From Clostridiales bacterium (GTDB lineage Bacteria > Bacillota > Clostridia > Oscillospirales > Oscillospiraceae): DNA of 60,020 nt. Below are positions 43,686 to 51,385 of the stretch, in pieces (positions within the stretch are counted from its first letter, which is position 1; each line of letters opens with the position of its first letter). The translations under genes were made by a program, and so were the position numbers. The stretch covers positions 1-60,020 of the forward strand of contig JAHZGF010000062.1 in the NCBI GenBank assembly GCA_019420945.1, given 5' to 3'. Under the pieces are notes generated by a model. It ran no database searches. It was given only the letters and a program-made list of their open reading frames with translations, and was not told the origin of the DNA.

Positions 43686-43984
43686 GTCTCTCCCTCCACC
43701 AGCTTCAAAGCCAGCTTCACATAGGCTAATCCTTTCTGGATGGTTCGACTTACGGTGGAAACATTGATGCCCAACATCTCAGAAATCTCCACCATGCTCA
43801 TTCCACGGCCATAGTAGAAGTACAGCACAGCCCGCTGCCCTTTGGTGCACATGGTATCAATGGCCCGGGCAATGACCCGCTGCTGCAGGTTCAGCCCGAT
43901 TTCATCCCCATTCTCCAGGTGGATGGTGCTTTTCCTCATGGCCATGACAAGGCTGGCTTCTTCCCTATACACCGGTCTGCTCAT
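43682..43984 (-). CDS. Sigma-70 region 4-like regulator
   Basis: 100 residues. The C-terminal part is a region 4 helix-turn-helix (YYGRGMSMVEISEMLGINVS). There is no region 2, so it may act as a late-gene activator, as ArpU-type phage proteins do, rather than a full sigma factor. Overlaps the methyltransferase start by four bases. Confidence 0.8.
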   Translation of the reverse strand: MSRPVYREEASLVMAMRKSTIHLENGDEIGLNLQQRVIARAIDTMCTKGQRAVLYFYYGRGMSMVEISEMLGINVSTVSRTIQKGLAYVKLALKLVEGET

Positions 43985-44129
43985 CGTCTGCCTCCTTATC
44001 CTTACTCAAAAGCTCTCTGATGCGCCGTTCTGAGGCGATGCAGTCCGGGTAGGGGCAGGTAAAGCAATCGTCATGTTCGCAGCGCTGATCGTCTTGTGGT
44101 GCCTGCCAACGATAGGTCTCCAGCTTCAA
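43965..44129 (-). CDS. 54-residue zinc-knuckle ORF
   Basis: A short frame starting TTG 44129, overlapping the stop of the gene before it and the start of the sigma-like gene after it. It reads LKLETYRWQAP then CEHDDCFTCPYPDC, a convincing Cys/His metal site, and fills a gap in a tightly packed operon. Start codon uncertain. Confidence 0.5.
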   Translation of the reverse strand: MKLETYRWQAPQDDQRCEHDDCFTCPYPDCIASERRIRELLSKDKEADDEQTGV

Positions 44130-44374
44130 GGGAACATCACCCCGTTCCGAACCACATAGGCCTCCCGGAAACTTCCCCCGGGCATCTCAAACCGAACCAA
44201 TGCCAGGTGGCGGAAAATCTGTTCCACCACCGCCCGGACCAGGCTGGGATCACTCTTCCAGCTTCGCTCAAAATCCTGGCTTCTTACATCTCCCTGGACC
44301 CAGGTGCTGGGCAAAAGCCCAGGCACCCTGTCTCCAGCAGAATAGTTGCACCCCTTAAATTGAATGGTCACCAT
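44126..44374 (-). CDS. Hypothetical phage protein
   Basis: 82 residues, small mixed fold, no Cys cluster, no family recognised. Overlaps neighbours by a few bases on each side. Confidence 0.55.
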   Translation of the reverse strand: MVTIQFKGCNYSAGDRVPGLLPSTWVQGDVRSQDFERSWKSDPSLVRAVVEQIFRHLALVRFEMPGGSFREAYVVRNGVMFP

Positions 44375-44526
44375 GTGTTGTCTCCCAGTTTGATCTGCTC
44401 TGGCCCATGTTCTTCCACGGAGATCACTCGTGTATCTCCAAATGCCTCCAGCATCATGGCCAGTTGCTCCTTCACCCCCTGGGCCGCTCCCAGCGGGGCG
44501 TTTACCTCAATCGTCACCCGCAGCAT
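44368..44526 (-). CDS. Hypothetical 52-residue phage protein
   Basis: Begins MLRVTIEVNAPLGAAQGVKE from ATG 44526, with ACGGAGGAG upstream. Ferredoxin-like beta-alpha-beta pattern. The start lies within the 3' end of the rusA gene. Confidence 0.55.
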   Translation of the reverse strand: MLRVTIEVNAPLGAAQGVKEQLAMMLEAFGDTRVISVEEHGPEQIKLGDNTW

Positions 44527-44950
44527 CCCGGCTCCTCCGTAAACTACGCAGCACAATCTCCGTCCTGCCGGGGCCGTCCACCCACCGCTTTTCCGCGCGG
44601 ATGATGGACACACAGCCGTCATCCGGGAAGGGGCCGCCGTTCAGGGCGTCCAGCACCAGCTTCACCACGTTGTCCAGGTCGGGCCGCTTGGTGTGGTACC
44701 GCCCCGACAGGTATTGCCGGGTGGCCTTTGTCCAGCTCTTGCGGACCGGGAAGCAGGCGGTCACCTCCAGCTCCACCCCCTGGTCCGGGTAGGAGATTTT
44801 CTTTGCCCCCGCCGCCTTCCAGCAGTCCCGTATGTAGGACTCCCGGTCCCGGGTTGGCTTTGGTGTGTAGGCCCCGTATTTGGTCACCCGGGGCCGGGCC
44901 TTACCCCGGGGCTCCCCAGGGATCACAAGTCTGATTTCATCAAAAGTCAT
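44507..44950 (-). CDS. rusA: RusA-type Holliday junction resolvase
   Basis: 147 residues. The RusA pattern is clear: IPGEPRGKARPRVT near the start, KRPDLDNVVKLVLDALNG (Asp residues near 91-101) and FPDDGCVS. The enzyme cuts four-way junctions during phage recombination and replication. Confidence 0.92.
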   Translation of the reverse strand: MTFDEIRLVIPGEPRGKARPRVTKYGAYTPKPTRDRESYIRDCWKAAGAKKISYPDQGVELEVTACFPVRKSWTKATRQYLSGRYHTKRPDLDNVVKLVLDALNGGPFPDDGCVSIIRAEKRWVDGPGRTEIVLRSLRRSRDAAGDD

Positions 44951-45192
44951 TTCTTCTTCACCATGAACACACGCTTTTGCCGCTGGAATATCTCAACGTC
45001 TGCTCCAAGTGCTTCAACAGACTTTTTATAGGTGGAGCAGCAGATACTCGGGGTTTTATAATTGGAACAGTCAATCTCAGCGGCATCAAGTCCGCTGGCG
45101 ATGAATGATCTGATTTCATCCATTACTTTTCCATAGCCGTTACCCTTCTTCATAAGCCCAGGGATGTCCGCTCTGTTGATAGCTCTGTACAT
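44947..45192 (-). CDS. Hypothetical phage protein
   Basis: 81 residues, basic, ending FQRQKRVFMVKKK. GAGGAAATTTT precedes the ATG. Its stop overlaps the rusA start. Unknown role. Confidence 0.55.
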   Translation of the reverse strand: MYRAINRADIPGLMKKGNGYGKVMDEIRSFIASGLDAAEIDCSNYKTPSICCSTYKKSVEALGADVEIFQRQKRVFMVKKK

Positions 45193-45204
45193 AAAATTTC
45201 CTCC

Positions 45205-46479
45205 TTATGTTCCTATTTCTTCAAACCTGCTGAAGGCCATATAGGCATTGAACTCCACTTTTCCGCAGGCGCCGTGCCGGTTCTTGGCTACGGCGCACTC
45301 CACATAGCTGCCCTCCCACTCCTTGGGCTTTTCCTCCTGGTAGTAGTCGGGCCGATAGAGAAACAGCACCCCGTCGGCATCCTGCTCGATGGAGCCGGAG
45401 TCCCGCAGGTCCGACAGGCTGGGCCGCTTGTTCTGTCGCTTTTCATTCTCCCGGCTCAGCTGGGCCAGGGCGATGATGGGCACCTTCAGACTCCGGGCCA
45501 GCTGTTTCAGATCACCGGAAATTTTGGTGGTCCGCTCATAAAGGCTGTCCCGGGGATTGTCTGACCGGATCAAGCCCAGATAGTCCACGATGACGCAGGA
45601 CAGCTCCCGGACGGACCGGGCCATGAGTCCGATCTGGGCCACGGTTGCCGTTGGACTCCGGTTCACCACCACCCGGCTTTCACACAGCTTGCTGGTGCAT
45701 CCTCCAATCTTCTGATATTCTGCCTCGGTGAGCTTGTCCATCAGTAGCCGGGTGGAGTTGACTCCGCTCATCCGGGCCAGCCGCCGGGCGGTGATCTGCT
45801 CCTCGGACATCTCCAGGCTGACAAACAGCACCCCGCCGGCCATCTGGTCCGCCAGGTTCAGGGCGAACATGGTCTTGCCCACGCCGGGCCGGGCTCCGAT
45901 GATGTAAAGTCCCTGTTTCAGAAACCCGCCCCCCAGCACCTGGTCAAGGCCATGAAACCCCGAGGGCACTGCGCCGCTTTTCCCCCGCTCCCGGGCGCTC
46001 AGATTCTCATAGAAGCCGGATAGCATGTCCCGGCTGGACACCAGCAGTCCCCCGCCGGCCCCGTTCTGGATGTCCTCCAGCTCCCCCTTGGCCATAGCCA
46101 GCAGGGCGGCGCTGTCCTGATCCTCTGCCTGGAGGGTTTCCCCCAGGGCCTTCAGCCGGCGACGCCGGGCGTACTCCTGGACCTGCCGGGCGTAGAGCAC
46201 ATCGTTGACGGCGGTGGGGGTCACCTCCATGTACTTCATCATGGTCTGGTTGGTGAGGGTTTGGCCCTCCTGCCGCAGCACCTCCCGGATGGGGATGGGC
46301 TCGATGACCTTCCCCCGGGCGGCCAGCACTCCGGCGGCGTGGAAGATAAGCCGGGGAATCTCCAGGGCGAAGGAATCCTCCTTCAGGGTCCCGGCCACCC
46401 GGAAATAGCTCTGGGAATCCCGGAGGATGGAGCCCGCCACCCCTACTTCAGCGTCAAACAGGTTTAAATCCTCACCCAT
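45205..46479 (-). CDS. dnaB: Replicative DNA helicase, DnaB family
   Basis: 424 residues. The N-terminal helical domain (about 1-105) and RecA-like ATPase domain are both present. Walker A is GARPGVGKT (195-203), and the DnaB motifs VPSGFHGLDQVLGGG and IVDYLGLI are visible. It would be loaded by the initiator encoded upstream. Confidence 0.94.
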   Translation of the reverse strand: MGEDLNLFDAEVGVAGSILRDSQSYFRVAGTLKEDSFALEIPRLIFHAAGVLAARGKVIEPIPIREVLRQEGQTLTNQTMMKYMEVTPTAVNDVLYARQVQEYARRRRLKALGETLQAEDQDSAALLAMAKGELEDIQNGAGGGLLVSSRDMLSGFYENLSARERGKSGAVPSGFHGLDQVLGGGFLKQGLYIIGARPGVGKTMFALNLADQMAGGVLFVSLEMSEEQITARRLARMSGVNSTRLLMDKLTEAEYQKIGGCTSKLCESRVVVNRSPTATVAQIGLMARSVRELSCVIVDYLGLIRSDNPRDSLYERTTKISGDLKQLARSLKVPIIALAQLSRENEKRQNKRPSLSDLRDSGSIEQDADGVLFLYRPDYYQEEKPKEWEGSYVECAVAKNRHGACGKVEFNAYMAFSRFEEIGT

Positions 46480-47156
46480 CTTGTCCTCCCGTCCGGGCCG
46501 GTCTCCTGGCGCATCCCTTCCGGAACATCAGGGACGGAAGGCGTTGCAGGTTCTCCGCTGCCCTGCCCCCATTTGCCCCGAATGCACTTGCGCACCACCA
46601 GGTTCCAGTCCTTCCACTTGTTCTTGTTGCCGGTGCTCTGGGCGGATTCGTCGATGTACTGAATGGCCCTGGCTGTTTCAGCTTCGCCAAACTCAGCCAC
46701 CAGCCGTTCCAGTTCCGCATCCGTCAGCTTGACCCAGCCATATTCACCTCTTTCTTTCCGAGGGAGTGTGCCCGGGCGTTTGCGCCCGGAGGTTATACTC
46801 TCTTCTTTATCTTTTTCTTTTTCTTTATATTGGTCACCATCGTGGACGGTCGTTGACGATGGTTGACCATCGTGGACGGTCGTTGACGATGGTTGACCAT
46901 CGTTTACGGTCGTTCGGTTCTTCCGGTTCTGTCGGCATCTGGCCGCATAGGCTTCTTTGTCCCGATCAATGGCCCATTTGATGGCGGAGAACACAAATCG
47001 CTCATTCCCACGGAGCTGCGGCCTTGCGCCCGACCTGCCGTATTCCAGCAAGGCCACGAACAAGCGCCCCTTCTCTGCGTCTGTGAGTTCTTCCATGGCC
47101 TCCAGCCATGTGTAATAGGCACAAATATAAGTCAGTTCAGCCATAGGCAGATGCAT
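46464..47156 (-). CDS. Phage replication initiator / helicase loader-like protein
   Basis: 230 residues. The N-terminal domain (about 1-75, FVALLEYGRSGARPQLRGNE and AYAARCRQNRKNR) is the form seen in phage replisome organizers of the DUF6291 type. A repeat-encoded segment (TTVHDGQPSS x2.6) and Lys/Glu-rich linker follow, then a DnaD/DnaT-like C-terminal region (about 140-200, KDWNLVVRKCIRGKWG). The ATG overlaps the ssb stop (TGATG). The coding sequence contains iteron-like repeats, so the replication origin may lie here. Confidence 0.8.
   Translation of the reverse strand: MHLPMAELTYICAYYTWLEAMEELTDAEKGRLFVALLEYGRSGARPQLRGNERFVFSAIKWAIDRDKEAYAARCRQNRKNRTTVNDGQPSSTTVHDGQPSSTTVHDGDQYKEKEKDKEESITSGRKRPGTLPRKERGEYGWVKLTDAELERLVAEFGEAETARAIQYIDESAQSTGNKNKWKDWNLVVRKCIRGKWGQGSGEPATPSVPDVPEGMRQETGPDGRTRWVRI
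46836..46914. repeat. Iteron-like tandem repeats, candidate phage origin
   Basis: Two exact 30-base units (46836-46865, 46866-46895) and a partial third (46896-46914). Each full unit starts ACCATCGT and carries the inverse ACGATGGT near its end, so it is itself a dyad. The A/T-rich run just beside it (about 46801-46830) could be the unwinding element. Confidence 0.7.
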
Positions 47157-47563
47157 CAGAACGGAAGCTCCGGGTCCGTGTCATCCAGGCTCATAAAGTC
47201 ATTGTCCGGCTTAGGATATTCCAGAATCGGAAGATCGGGAGCGGCCATCGTAGCACGGACAGGAGGGGCGGCCACACTCACAAACTCCGCCTCCAGGTCG
47301 GTGTAGGTCTTGCCCTGGTACTCCCGGGACTTCAGCCGGCCAACCACCAGCACAGAGGTTCTTTTCTTTGCCTGGGCCAGCACCTCCGCCAGGTCGTGCC
47401 AGGCCACCACGTTGCACCAAATGGTGGAATCGTCCTGCCGCTTGCCCACCGCCAGACCAACGGTACACTTGCGGCTGTTCTTCTCTCCAACGGTTTTCAG
47501 TTCCGGATCCTGGCCGCAGTTGCCGCAGACCATAATAGATCCGTCAGACAGTTTCACTTGCAT
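47156..47563 (-). CDS. ssb: Single-stranded DNA-binding protein
   Basis: 135 residues. OB-fold core (about 30-105, TVGLAVGKRQDDSTIWCNVV) and the acidic tip DDTDPELPF that recruits partner proteins. An N-terminal CGNCG motif is unusual for SSB and may bind metal. ATG 47563 has GGAGGG upstream; longer starts do not. Confidence 0.9.
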   Translation of the reverse strand: MQVKLSDGSIMVCGNCGQDPELKTVGEKNSRKCTVGLAVGKRQDDSTIWCNVVAWHDLAEVLAQAKKRTSVLVVGRLKSREYQGKTYTDLEAEFVSVAAPPVRATMAAPDLPILEYPKPDNDFMSLDDTDPELPF

Positions 47564-48209
47564 CTTTGATTCCCTCCAATACAATGGTCGTGGTCTCCGC
47601 CTGGGGCTCGTCATAGCCCCGCACGTCCTGGACTTCTTCCACGGTCTGAATCCCCAGCAACACCTCGGGGCAATGGGCCCGGGCAAAGAAGGAGGCGGCC
47701 CGGTACATCATCATCTGCCGGGGCATGGTTTTCCACTTGCTGCCTCCCTTGTCCATCCAGCCCTCGTCCTTGGCCATCTGAAGGGTGATGGTATCACTCT
47801 GGCACAGGGCGTTGTTGCAGCGGCGGATGGCCTGGGCGGTGCAGCCAAAGGACAGGGCGCCGGGCTCTCCGCTCCAGACGTATTCCAGCGGGGTGAATTT
47901 CCCGCAGCCGTTGATGGCAGCGGCGCAGAAGGAACCGCTCCAGGCGGGCTTGCCCTTCACCACATAGAGGTTCTGAGCGACCATCATCAATCCCATGTTC
48001 ATCCTGCTTGCAATGTCCATTGCCATCATCACGTTTTCCCATCTGCCCTTATACATGTCAGGCAACAGATCAGATTTTGCCAGCGCTTGTGCGGTCTTTG
48101 CTGCTTTGTTCATGGTAGAGCTATCCAAATAGGATAGTGAATGTTGTTGAATATCGCTTTGCACAGCAATCTCATAACTTTCATCAGCATTGTTGAAATC
48201 TTTTTCCAC
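47544..48209 (-). CDS. recT: RecT-family single-strand annealing protein
   Basis: 221 residues. RecT pattern: WENVMMAMDIASRMNMGLMM, then YVVKGKPAWSGSFCAAAIN and PRQMMMYRAASFFARAHCPE. It anneals DNA strands, working with the adjacent exonuclease-like protein. I place the start at GTG 48209, ten bases after AGGAGG; the frame is open to a TTG at 48302, but that part overlaps an HNH remnant in another frame and has no ribosome site. Confidence 0.92.
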   Translation of the reverse strand: MEKDFNNADESYEIAVQSDIQQHSLSYLDSSTMNKAAKTAQALAKSDLLPDMYKGRWENVMMAMDIASRMNMGLMMVAQNLYVVKGKPAWSGSFCAAAINGCGKFTPLEYVWSGEPGALSFGCTAQAIRRCNNALCQSDTITLQMAKDEGWMDKGGSKWKTMPRQMMMYRAASFFARAHCPEVLLGIQTVEEVQDVRGYDEPQAETTTIVLEGIKDASETV

Positions 48210-48375
48210 GGCTGAACTTCCTCCTATTTTTGTTTTGTTGCGATCTGGTTGCCCATCTGCAATTCTCGGCGCAATAACCGAGATTGTTGTCAATTCTGTC
48301 AATCGTCAATGAATCCGAATACCCATTGTTAAGCGCCCACGTCCTGAAAGCAGCATAGTCATTGAGCCATTCGTC
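48184..48375 (-). pseudogene. Remnant of an HNH/AP2-type endonuclease
   Basis: In the frame after the stop of the nuclease gene at 48376, the strand reads DEWLNDYAAFRTWALNNG, then SLTIDRIDNNLGY and CAENCRWATRSQQNKNRR, the hallmark C-terminal segment of phage HNH/AP2 homing-type endonucleases. There is no start or N-terminal part, and the end runs into recT. It seems to be the tail of a lost mobile endonuclease. Confidence 0.7.
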
Positions 48376-48981
48376 TCAATCAGAGCAGACATTTTGTTTC
48401 TTGTTCCTCCGTTTCTTTTCCATCAGCCGGTGCAGCGTCAGAAGGGCGGTGGGCACATCGTCCCGCTTCTCGATCTCCACCAGCTTGTAGCCGTCTTTCT
48501 TCAGGTGCAGAATATAGAGTTTGTCCACGGCGTGGCCCTCCTCCTCCACCATCCAGCGGTATAAGTTGAGCTGGGCCGTGGCCAGACGCTTGTGTACGGT
48601 GTAGGTGGACTTCAGATCCACCAGGGCTTTGCCGCCGTCCAGAGTCCCATACCGGTCAATGGTTCCGGCGTATCGCTCTTTCATATTTGCCAGACTGCGC
48701 TCCACCATGTTCCAGGCCACTTCATGCTCCTGCCGGAACTTCAGATAGGCGGTGACATAGGGGGCGATGTCCTCGGTCACATTGACCTGGCCATACACGT
48801 CCAGGGCCTCGCAGGCCTTGTGGACCCGGGTGCCCCGATCCGCCGCCTGATCCAGGGTGTATTGTGCCACGGTGCCATAGACCTCCCGGCTCAGAAACCG
48901 GCACAGCTGGGACACGCTGGGCACCTCCTCCCCGTCCAGGGTGTACTTGTGGCCCTGGTCAAAAAAAATCAGCTGGGCCAT
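48376..48981 (-). CDS. PD-(D/E)XK nuclease-like protein
   Basis: 201 residues. The core GTIDRYGTLDGGKALVDLKS and the following TAQLNLYRWMVEEEG show the PD-(D/E)XK exonuclease fold (D-x(n)-DLK, then Q..LY), as in RecB/Cas4-like phage exonucleases. With recT and ssb it makes a recombination module. The basic tail (KKRRNKKQNVCSD) ends at the stop that separates it from the HNH remnant; the insertion may have changed the original C-terminus. Confidence 0.85.
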   Translation of the reverse strand: MAQLIFFDQGHKYTLDGEEVPSVSQLCRFLSREVYGTVAQYTLDQAADRGTRVHKACEALDVYGQVNVTEDIAPYVTAYLKFRQEHEVAWNMVERSLANMKERYAGTIDRYGTLDGGKALVDLKSTYTVHKRLATAQLNLYRWMVEEEGHAVDKLYILHLKKDGYKLVEIEKRDDVPTALLTLHRLMEKKRRNKKQNVCSD

Positions 48982-48984
48982 GGA

Positions 48985-49299
48985 TCACTCACCCTTCCCT
49001 TCAAAGGCTTCACCCTCCCACTTCCAGCTGAGAAAGTCCAGCTCCTCCTGGGTATAGGTGTTCAGATGGGCTTGGAATTTCTCCGCCGCTTTGGCCTCAC
49101 AGGCCGGGCAGAGGTGGAAAGCGTCCTGACTCTCAGGGATGGCTGCCCCGCATTTTTGGCAGGTATAGGCCCGCTCGTAGTCACTCCCGCCGCATCCGGG
49201 GCACACGGTGATCTCGTAGACCGGCTCTGGATAGTGGCGGCTCAAAATCCGGTCAGGCTCGGAAAACACCTTGCCGCAGTCTTTACAGATGTAGCTCAT
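48985..49299 (-). CDS. Zinc-ribbon phage protein
   Basis: 104 residues with three Cys pairs: CKDCG, CPGCGG and CQKCG, and CPAC further on. Likely binds two zincs. Common beside phage recombination genes; function unknown. Confidence 0.7.
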   Translation of the reverse strand: MSYICKDCGKVFSEPDRILSRHYPEPVYEITVCPGCGGSDYERAYTCQKCGAAIPESQDAFHLCPACEAKAAEKFQAHLNTYTQEELDFLSWKWEGEAFEGKGE

Positions 49300-49505
49300 A
49301 AGACGATCACCTTTGGCACCTTGACTTTCGCCCAGAGAACGCAGCTGATCGCATACTCATTGCTTGAATCTGTTGTATTGAACTGCATCCAACGGGTGGA
49401 AAAGTGAACATAAGAGTGATTACCGTTATCTTTGATCACCAGGTAGAACCCGTCCTTTTTGGGCAGGGTTTTCCTGGCGTCGTGCCACTTCAACTTGGTT
49501 TTCAT
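49296..49505 (-). CDS. Small DUF551-like phage protein
   Basis: 69 residues from ATG 49505 behind CAAGGAGGG. The pattern KWHDARKTLPKKDGFYLVIK and WMQFNTTDSSNEYAI recalls the small DUF551-type phage proteins. Unknown role. Confidence 0.6.
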   Translation of the reverse strand: MKTKLKWHDARKTLPKKDGFYLVIKDNGNHSYVHFSTRWMQFNTTDSSNEYAISCVLWAKVKVPKVIVL

Positions 49506-49693
49506 CTGCGTCCCTCCTTGATGCTGGCGGCACAAATGCTGCCGCCGATGACCAGGATACCAAGGGCCCAGGTCAGAGCCCGGACGGCCTGCCACAGCTC
49601 TGCCAGAGCCAGACCGAAGATCACCCCCAGGGTGAGCATGGCGCAGGCAATACAGGCCATGCAGGTAAGGATCAGCACGGAATTTTTCATCAT
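49502..49693 (-). CDS. Small membrane protein
   Basis: 63 residues with two hydrophobic helices (LILTCMACIACAMLTLGVIF; ALTWALGILVIGGSICAASI). Starts at 49693 or 49690 (ATGATG) after AGGTGAA. Unknown role. Confidence 0.55.
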   Translation of the reverse strand: MMKNSVLILTCMACIACAMLTLGVIFGLALAELWQAVRALTWALGILVIGGSICAASIKEGRR

Positions 49694-49755
49694 TTCACCT
49701 TCTTGTCCGCCGGGTCGTTTCTCTGCCCGGCCATTTGTTCTGTCTGCTGGTTCAT
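49690..49755 (-). CDS. 21-residue ORF, translationally coupled
   Basis: Starts ATG 49755, overlapping the sigma-gene stop as ATGA, with GGGGAGG upstream; ends overlapping the next ATG. Begins MNQQTEQMAGQRNDP. The tight linkage on both sides argues that it is translated, at least to couple its neighbours. Confidence 0.35.
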   Translation of the reverse strand: MNQQTEQMAGQRNDPADKKVK

Positions 49756-50207
49756 AGGCCTCCCCTTTCTTTCAGCAGTTCCCCGCCCCGCTTGGCAAGC
49801 CGCCGGACGGTGGAATAGGATTTGTGCATCTGTTGGGAAATCTGCCGGAAGGTGTAGCCCTGCATCCGCAGAAGCAGCACCTTTCGCTCCAGTGGGTAGC
49901 GCCGCAGCAGCCGGGCCACGGAGGCCATCAGCTCCCGCTCCTCCAGCCTTGCTTGGGCACTGGGGTCCTCCATGTGGACATGCTCCATTGGGACCGGCAT
50001 CGGCTCCCGCCGGCGCAATGCCCGGAGATAGGCCCGCAAAATTCGTTTGTAGGCGTATGGAACAAACCGCTCTGCTTGATCTCTGTCTCGGAAGGCCCGC
50101 CAGAGTTCCAGACGTCCCTCCTGGAGAAGATCCTCATTGTGCCGCTGCTCCGGAAAGTGCCGGTTCAGCACCAGCCGGGGCAGGTCCTGGTAATCTTCAA
50201 ATCGCAT
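49752..50207 (-). CDS. Sigma-70-like RNA polymerase factor
   Basis: 151 residues with both a region 2-like part (RHNEDLLQEGRLELWRAFRD) and a region 4 helix-turn-helix (YTFRQISQQMHKSYSTVRRL). It may drive middle or late phage transcription, or act as an adapter to host polymerase. A second, shorter sigma-like protein is encoded at 43682. Confidence 0.8.
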   Translation of the reverse strand: MRFEDYQDLPRLVLNRHFPEQRHNEDLLQEGRLELWRAFRDRDQAERFVPYAYKRILRAYLRALRRREPMPVPMEHVHMEDPSAQARLEERELMASVARLLRRYPLERKVLLLRMQGYTFRQISQQMHKSYSTVRRLAKRGGELLKERGGL

Positions 50208-50436
50208 TTGGCGCCCCCATCAGCGGCATTTCGCCCCGCCGGTAGGCTTTCAGCCTGGCGTTGTCAATGTGGTATGTCCAGCGCCCGCTTCCATTCTTCT
50301 GCTCTGCAAAGCCGAAGGGGCAAATCCCCATTTGCAGAGCCACACGAATGTCCAGCGTTGAATGGAGATGCTGAAGGTATTCCGACGCAATGGCCGGTGT
50401 AATTTTGCGGACCTGATCCAGTTCCATGTCAGTCAT
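50197..50436 (-). CDS. Small DNA-binding / excisionase-like protein
   Basis: 79 residues from ATG 50436 behind AAAGGAGGAC. The order helix, GICPFGFAEQKNGSGRWTYH, then RLKAYRRGEM resembles winged-helix excisionase-type proteins. It lies beside three copies of a repeat also found at the integrase promoter, which fits a role in excision or its control. Confidence 0.5.
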   Translation of the reverse strand: MTDMELDQVRKITPAIASEYLQHLHSTLDIRVALQMGICPFGFAEQKNGSGRWTYHIDNARLKAYRRGEMPLMGAPNAI

Positions 50437-50461
50437 GTGTGGCCGTCCTCCTTTATTCTGA

Positions 50462-50560
50462 GATGTGGTAATCCGTGGGCGAGGTGTGGTAATCCGTCCC
50501 TGCGGACTGGGATGCGGCGATTGCAGGCTCACCGCTCAGGGCCTTTTGAGGTGTGGTAAT
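50462..50560 (+). repeat. Three direct copies of GAGGTGTGGTAATCC
   Basis: Copies at 50462-50476, 50481-50497 and 50548-50560; the first two are about two helical turns apart. A fourth, inverted copy overlaps the integrase promoter at 53199-53213. Likely binding sites of a phage regulator or excisionase. Confidence 0.6.
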
Positions 50561-50562
50561 GG

Positions 50563-50591
50563 TTGCCCCTCCCCTGCTGCCATGGTAGAAT
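50563..50591 (+). promoter_or_regulatory. Promoter of the gene at 50613
   Basis: TTGCCC (50563-50568), 17 bases, TGGTAGAAT (-10 TAGAAT at 50586-50591). Two closely similar promoters occur at 51025-51054 and 51386-51414. Confidence 0.55.
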
Positions 50592-50612
50592 TTGCTCAGG
50601 GAGTGGTGGAAA

Positions 50613-51008
50613 ATGGAATATACAGAAGATCAATATTCGCTCTTGTCCAAGATGTCCGGCGGCCTCTATGTGGACTGGTGGGAAACCAGCTCCGAGGAGT
50701 GGGCCATCATCGAATTTTTGGAATCCGAGGGGCTTTGCTCCGTGGCAGGGCCCCGGGAATTTGGAACTTGGACGCTGACCCAAAGGGGGAAACAGGTCTT
50801 AGAGTCTCACAAAAAGCAATGCGATCAGAATGCCGCCAAACACGCAGAGAAACAGGCTGATAAACTCCAGTTGCGAAAGGATCAAATACAGGAGCGTCGT
50901 GATAAATGGTTCATCGCACTCGTTTCCTGTCTGCTGTCTGCGGTACTCACTCTCTGCGTCGAGCATTTCCATAAGATCGTCCTGTTTCTTTCTGGGCTTT
51001 TTCATTGA
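50613..51008 (+). CDS. Coiled-coil protein with C-terminal membrane helix
   Basis: 131 residues: a small globular N-terminus (YVDWWETSSEEWAIIEFLES, winged-helix-like), a charged coiled coil and a membrane helix at about 105-130. GGGAG precedes the ATG. Runs opposite to the early operon. A leftward frame with an excellent ribosome site overlaps most of its 3' half, so one of the two may not be real. Confidence 0.6.
   Translation: MEYTEDQYSLLSKMSGGLYVDWWETSSEEWAIIEFLESEGLCSVAGPREFGTWTLTQRGKQVLESHKKQCDQNAAKHAEKQADKLQLRKDQIQERRDKWFIALVSCLLSAVLTLCVEHFHKIVLFLSGLFH
50799..51005 (-). CDS. Small membrane protein overlapping antisense
   Basis: 68 residues: basic N-terminus (MKKPRKKQDDLMEMLDAE) and a C-terminal hydrophobic stretch. 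AAAGGAGGTGAC lies at ideal distance before the ATG, and it continues the leftward early operon. It is almost completely antisense to the gene at 50613. Confidence 0.5.
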   Translation of the reverse strand: MKKPRKKQDDLMEMLDAESEYRRQQTGNECDEPFITTLLYLILSQLEFISLFLCVFGGILIALLFVRL

Positions 51009-51024
51009 TTGTCACCTCCTTTGC

Positions 51025-51054
51025 TTGCCCCTCTCCTGTTGGATGTGATAGACT
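51025..51054 (+). promoter_or_regulatory. Promoter of the gene at 51074
   Basis: TTGCCC (51025-51030), 18 bases, TAGACT (51049-51054). The stretch GTCACCTCCTTTGCTTGCCC around it is repeated at 51372-51391. Confidence 0.5.
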
Positions 51055-51073
51055 TTTTGCAGGAGGGGTGAAA

Positions 51074-51259
51074 ATGAGCAAAGAAATTCAACGAATCATC
51101 GAGCAAAACAATGAACGTCAAATCTGGGAACAGAAAGAGAAAGAGAAGAAGGAAGAGACCAGAAAAGGAAATTTCCGGTTTTGGTTCCCGATTTTGTCAG
51201 CCGATCTTCTTTCTGTTGCTGCAATCATCATTTCAATAATTTCACTACTGCGAGGATAA
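51074..51259 (+). CDS. Small coiled-coil membrane protein
   Basis: 61 residues: Glu/Lys/Arg-rich helix (about 1-33) and one membrane helix (about 38-58, ADLLSVAAIIISIISLL). AGGAGGGG at 51061 precedes the ATG. Position near the switch suggests a lysogeny or superinfection role, but no family is recognised. Confidence 0.6.
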   Translation: MSKEIQRIIEQNNERQIWEQKEKEKKEETRKGNFRFWFPILSADLLSVAAIIISIISLLRG

Positions 51260-51365
51260 TGGCACAGACGGACAAGATACATTGCGGAACCCACGCCCAC
51301 CAGGGGAGGTAATCCGGGGCAGGCGGCACTTTGTCCAGAATTCTGTCAAACAGTGTTCGCTTCAT
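51228..51365 (-). CDS. 45-residue membrane protein
   Basis: Begins MKRTLFDRILDKVPPAP and has one membrane helix. AAAGGAGGTGAC precedes the ATG at the same distance as in the gene at 50799. Its tail overlaps the tail of the rightward gene at 51074. Confidence 0.5.
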   Translation of the reverse strand: MKRTLFDRILDKVPPAPDYLPWWAWVPQCILSVCAIILAVVKLLK

Positions 51366-51385
51366 GGGCAGGTCACCTCCTTTGC

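Noticed and set aside
46836..46914. The tandem repeat as a CRISPR array
   Set aside because: Units are directly adjacent with no unique spacers, lie inside a coding gene, and no cas gene is near.
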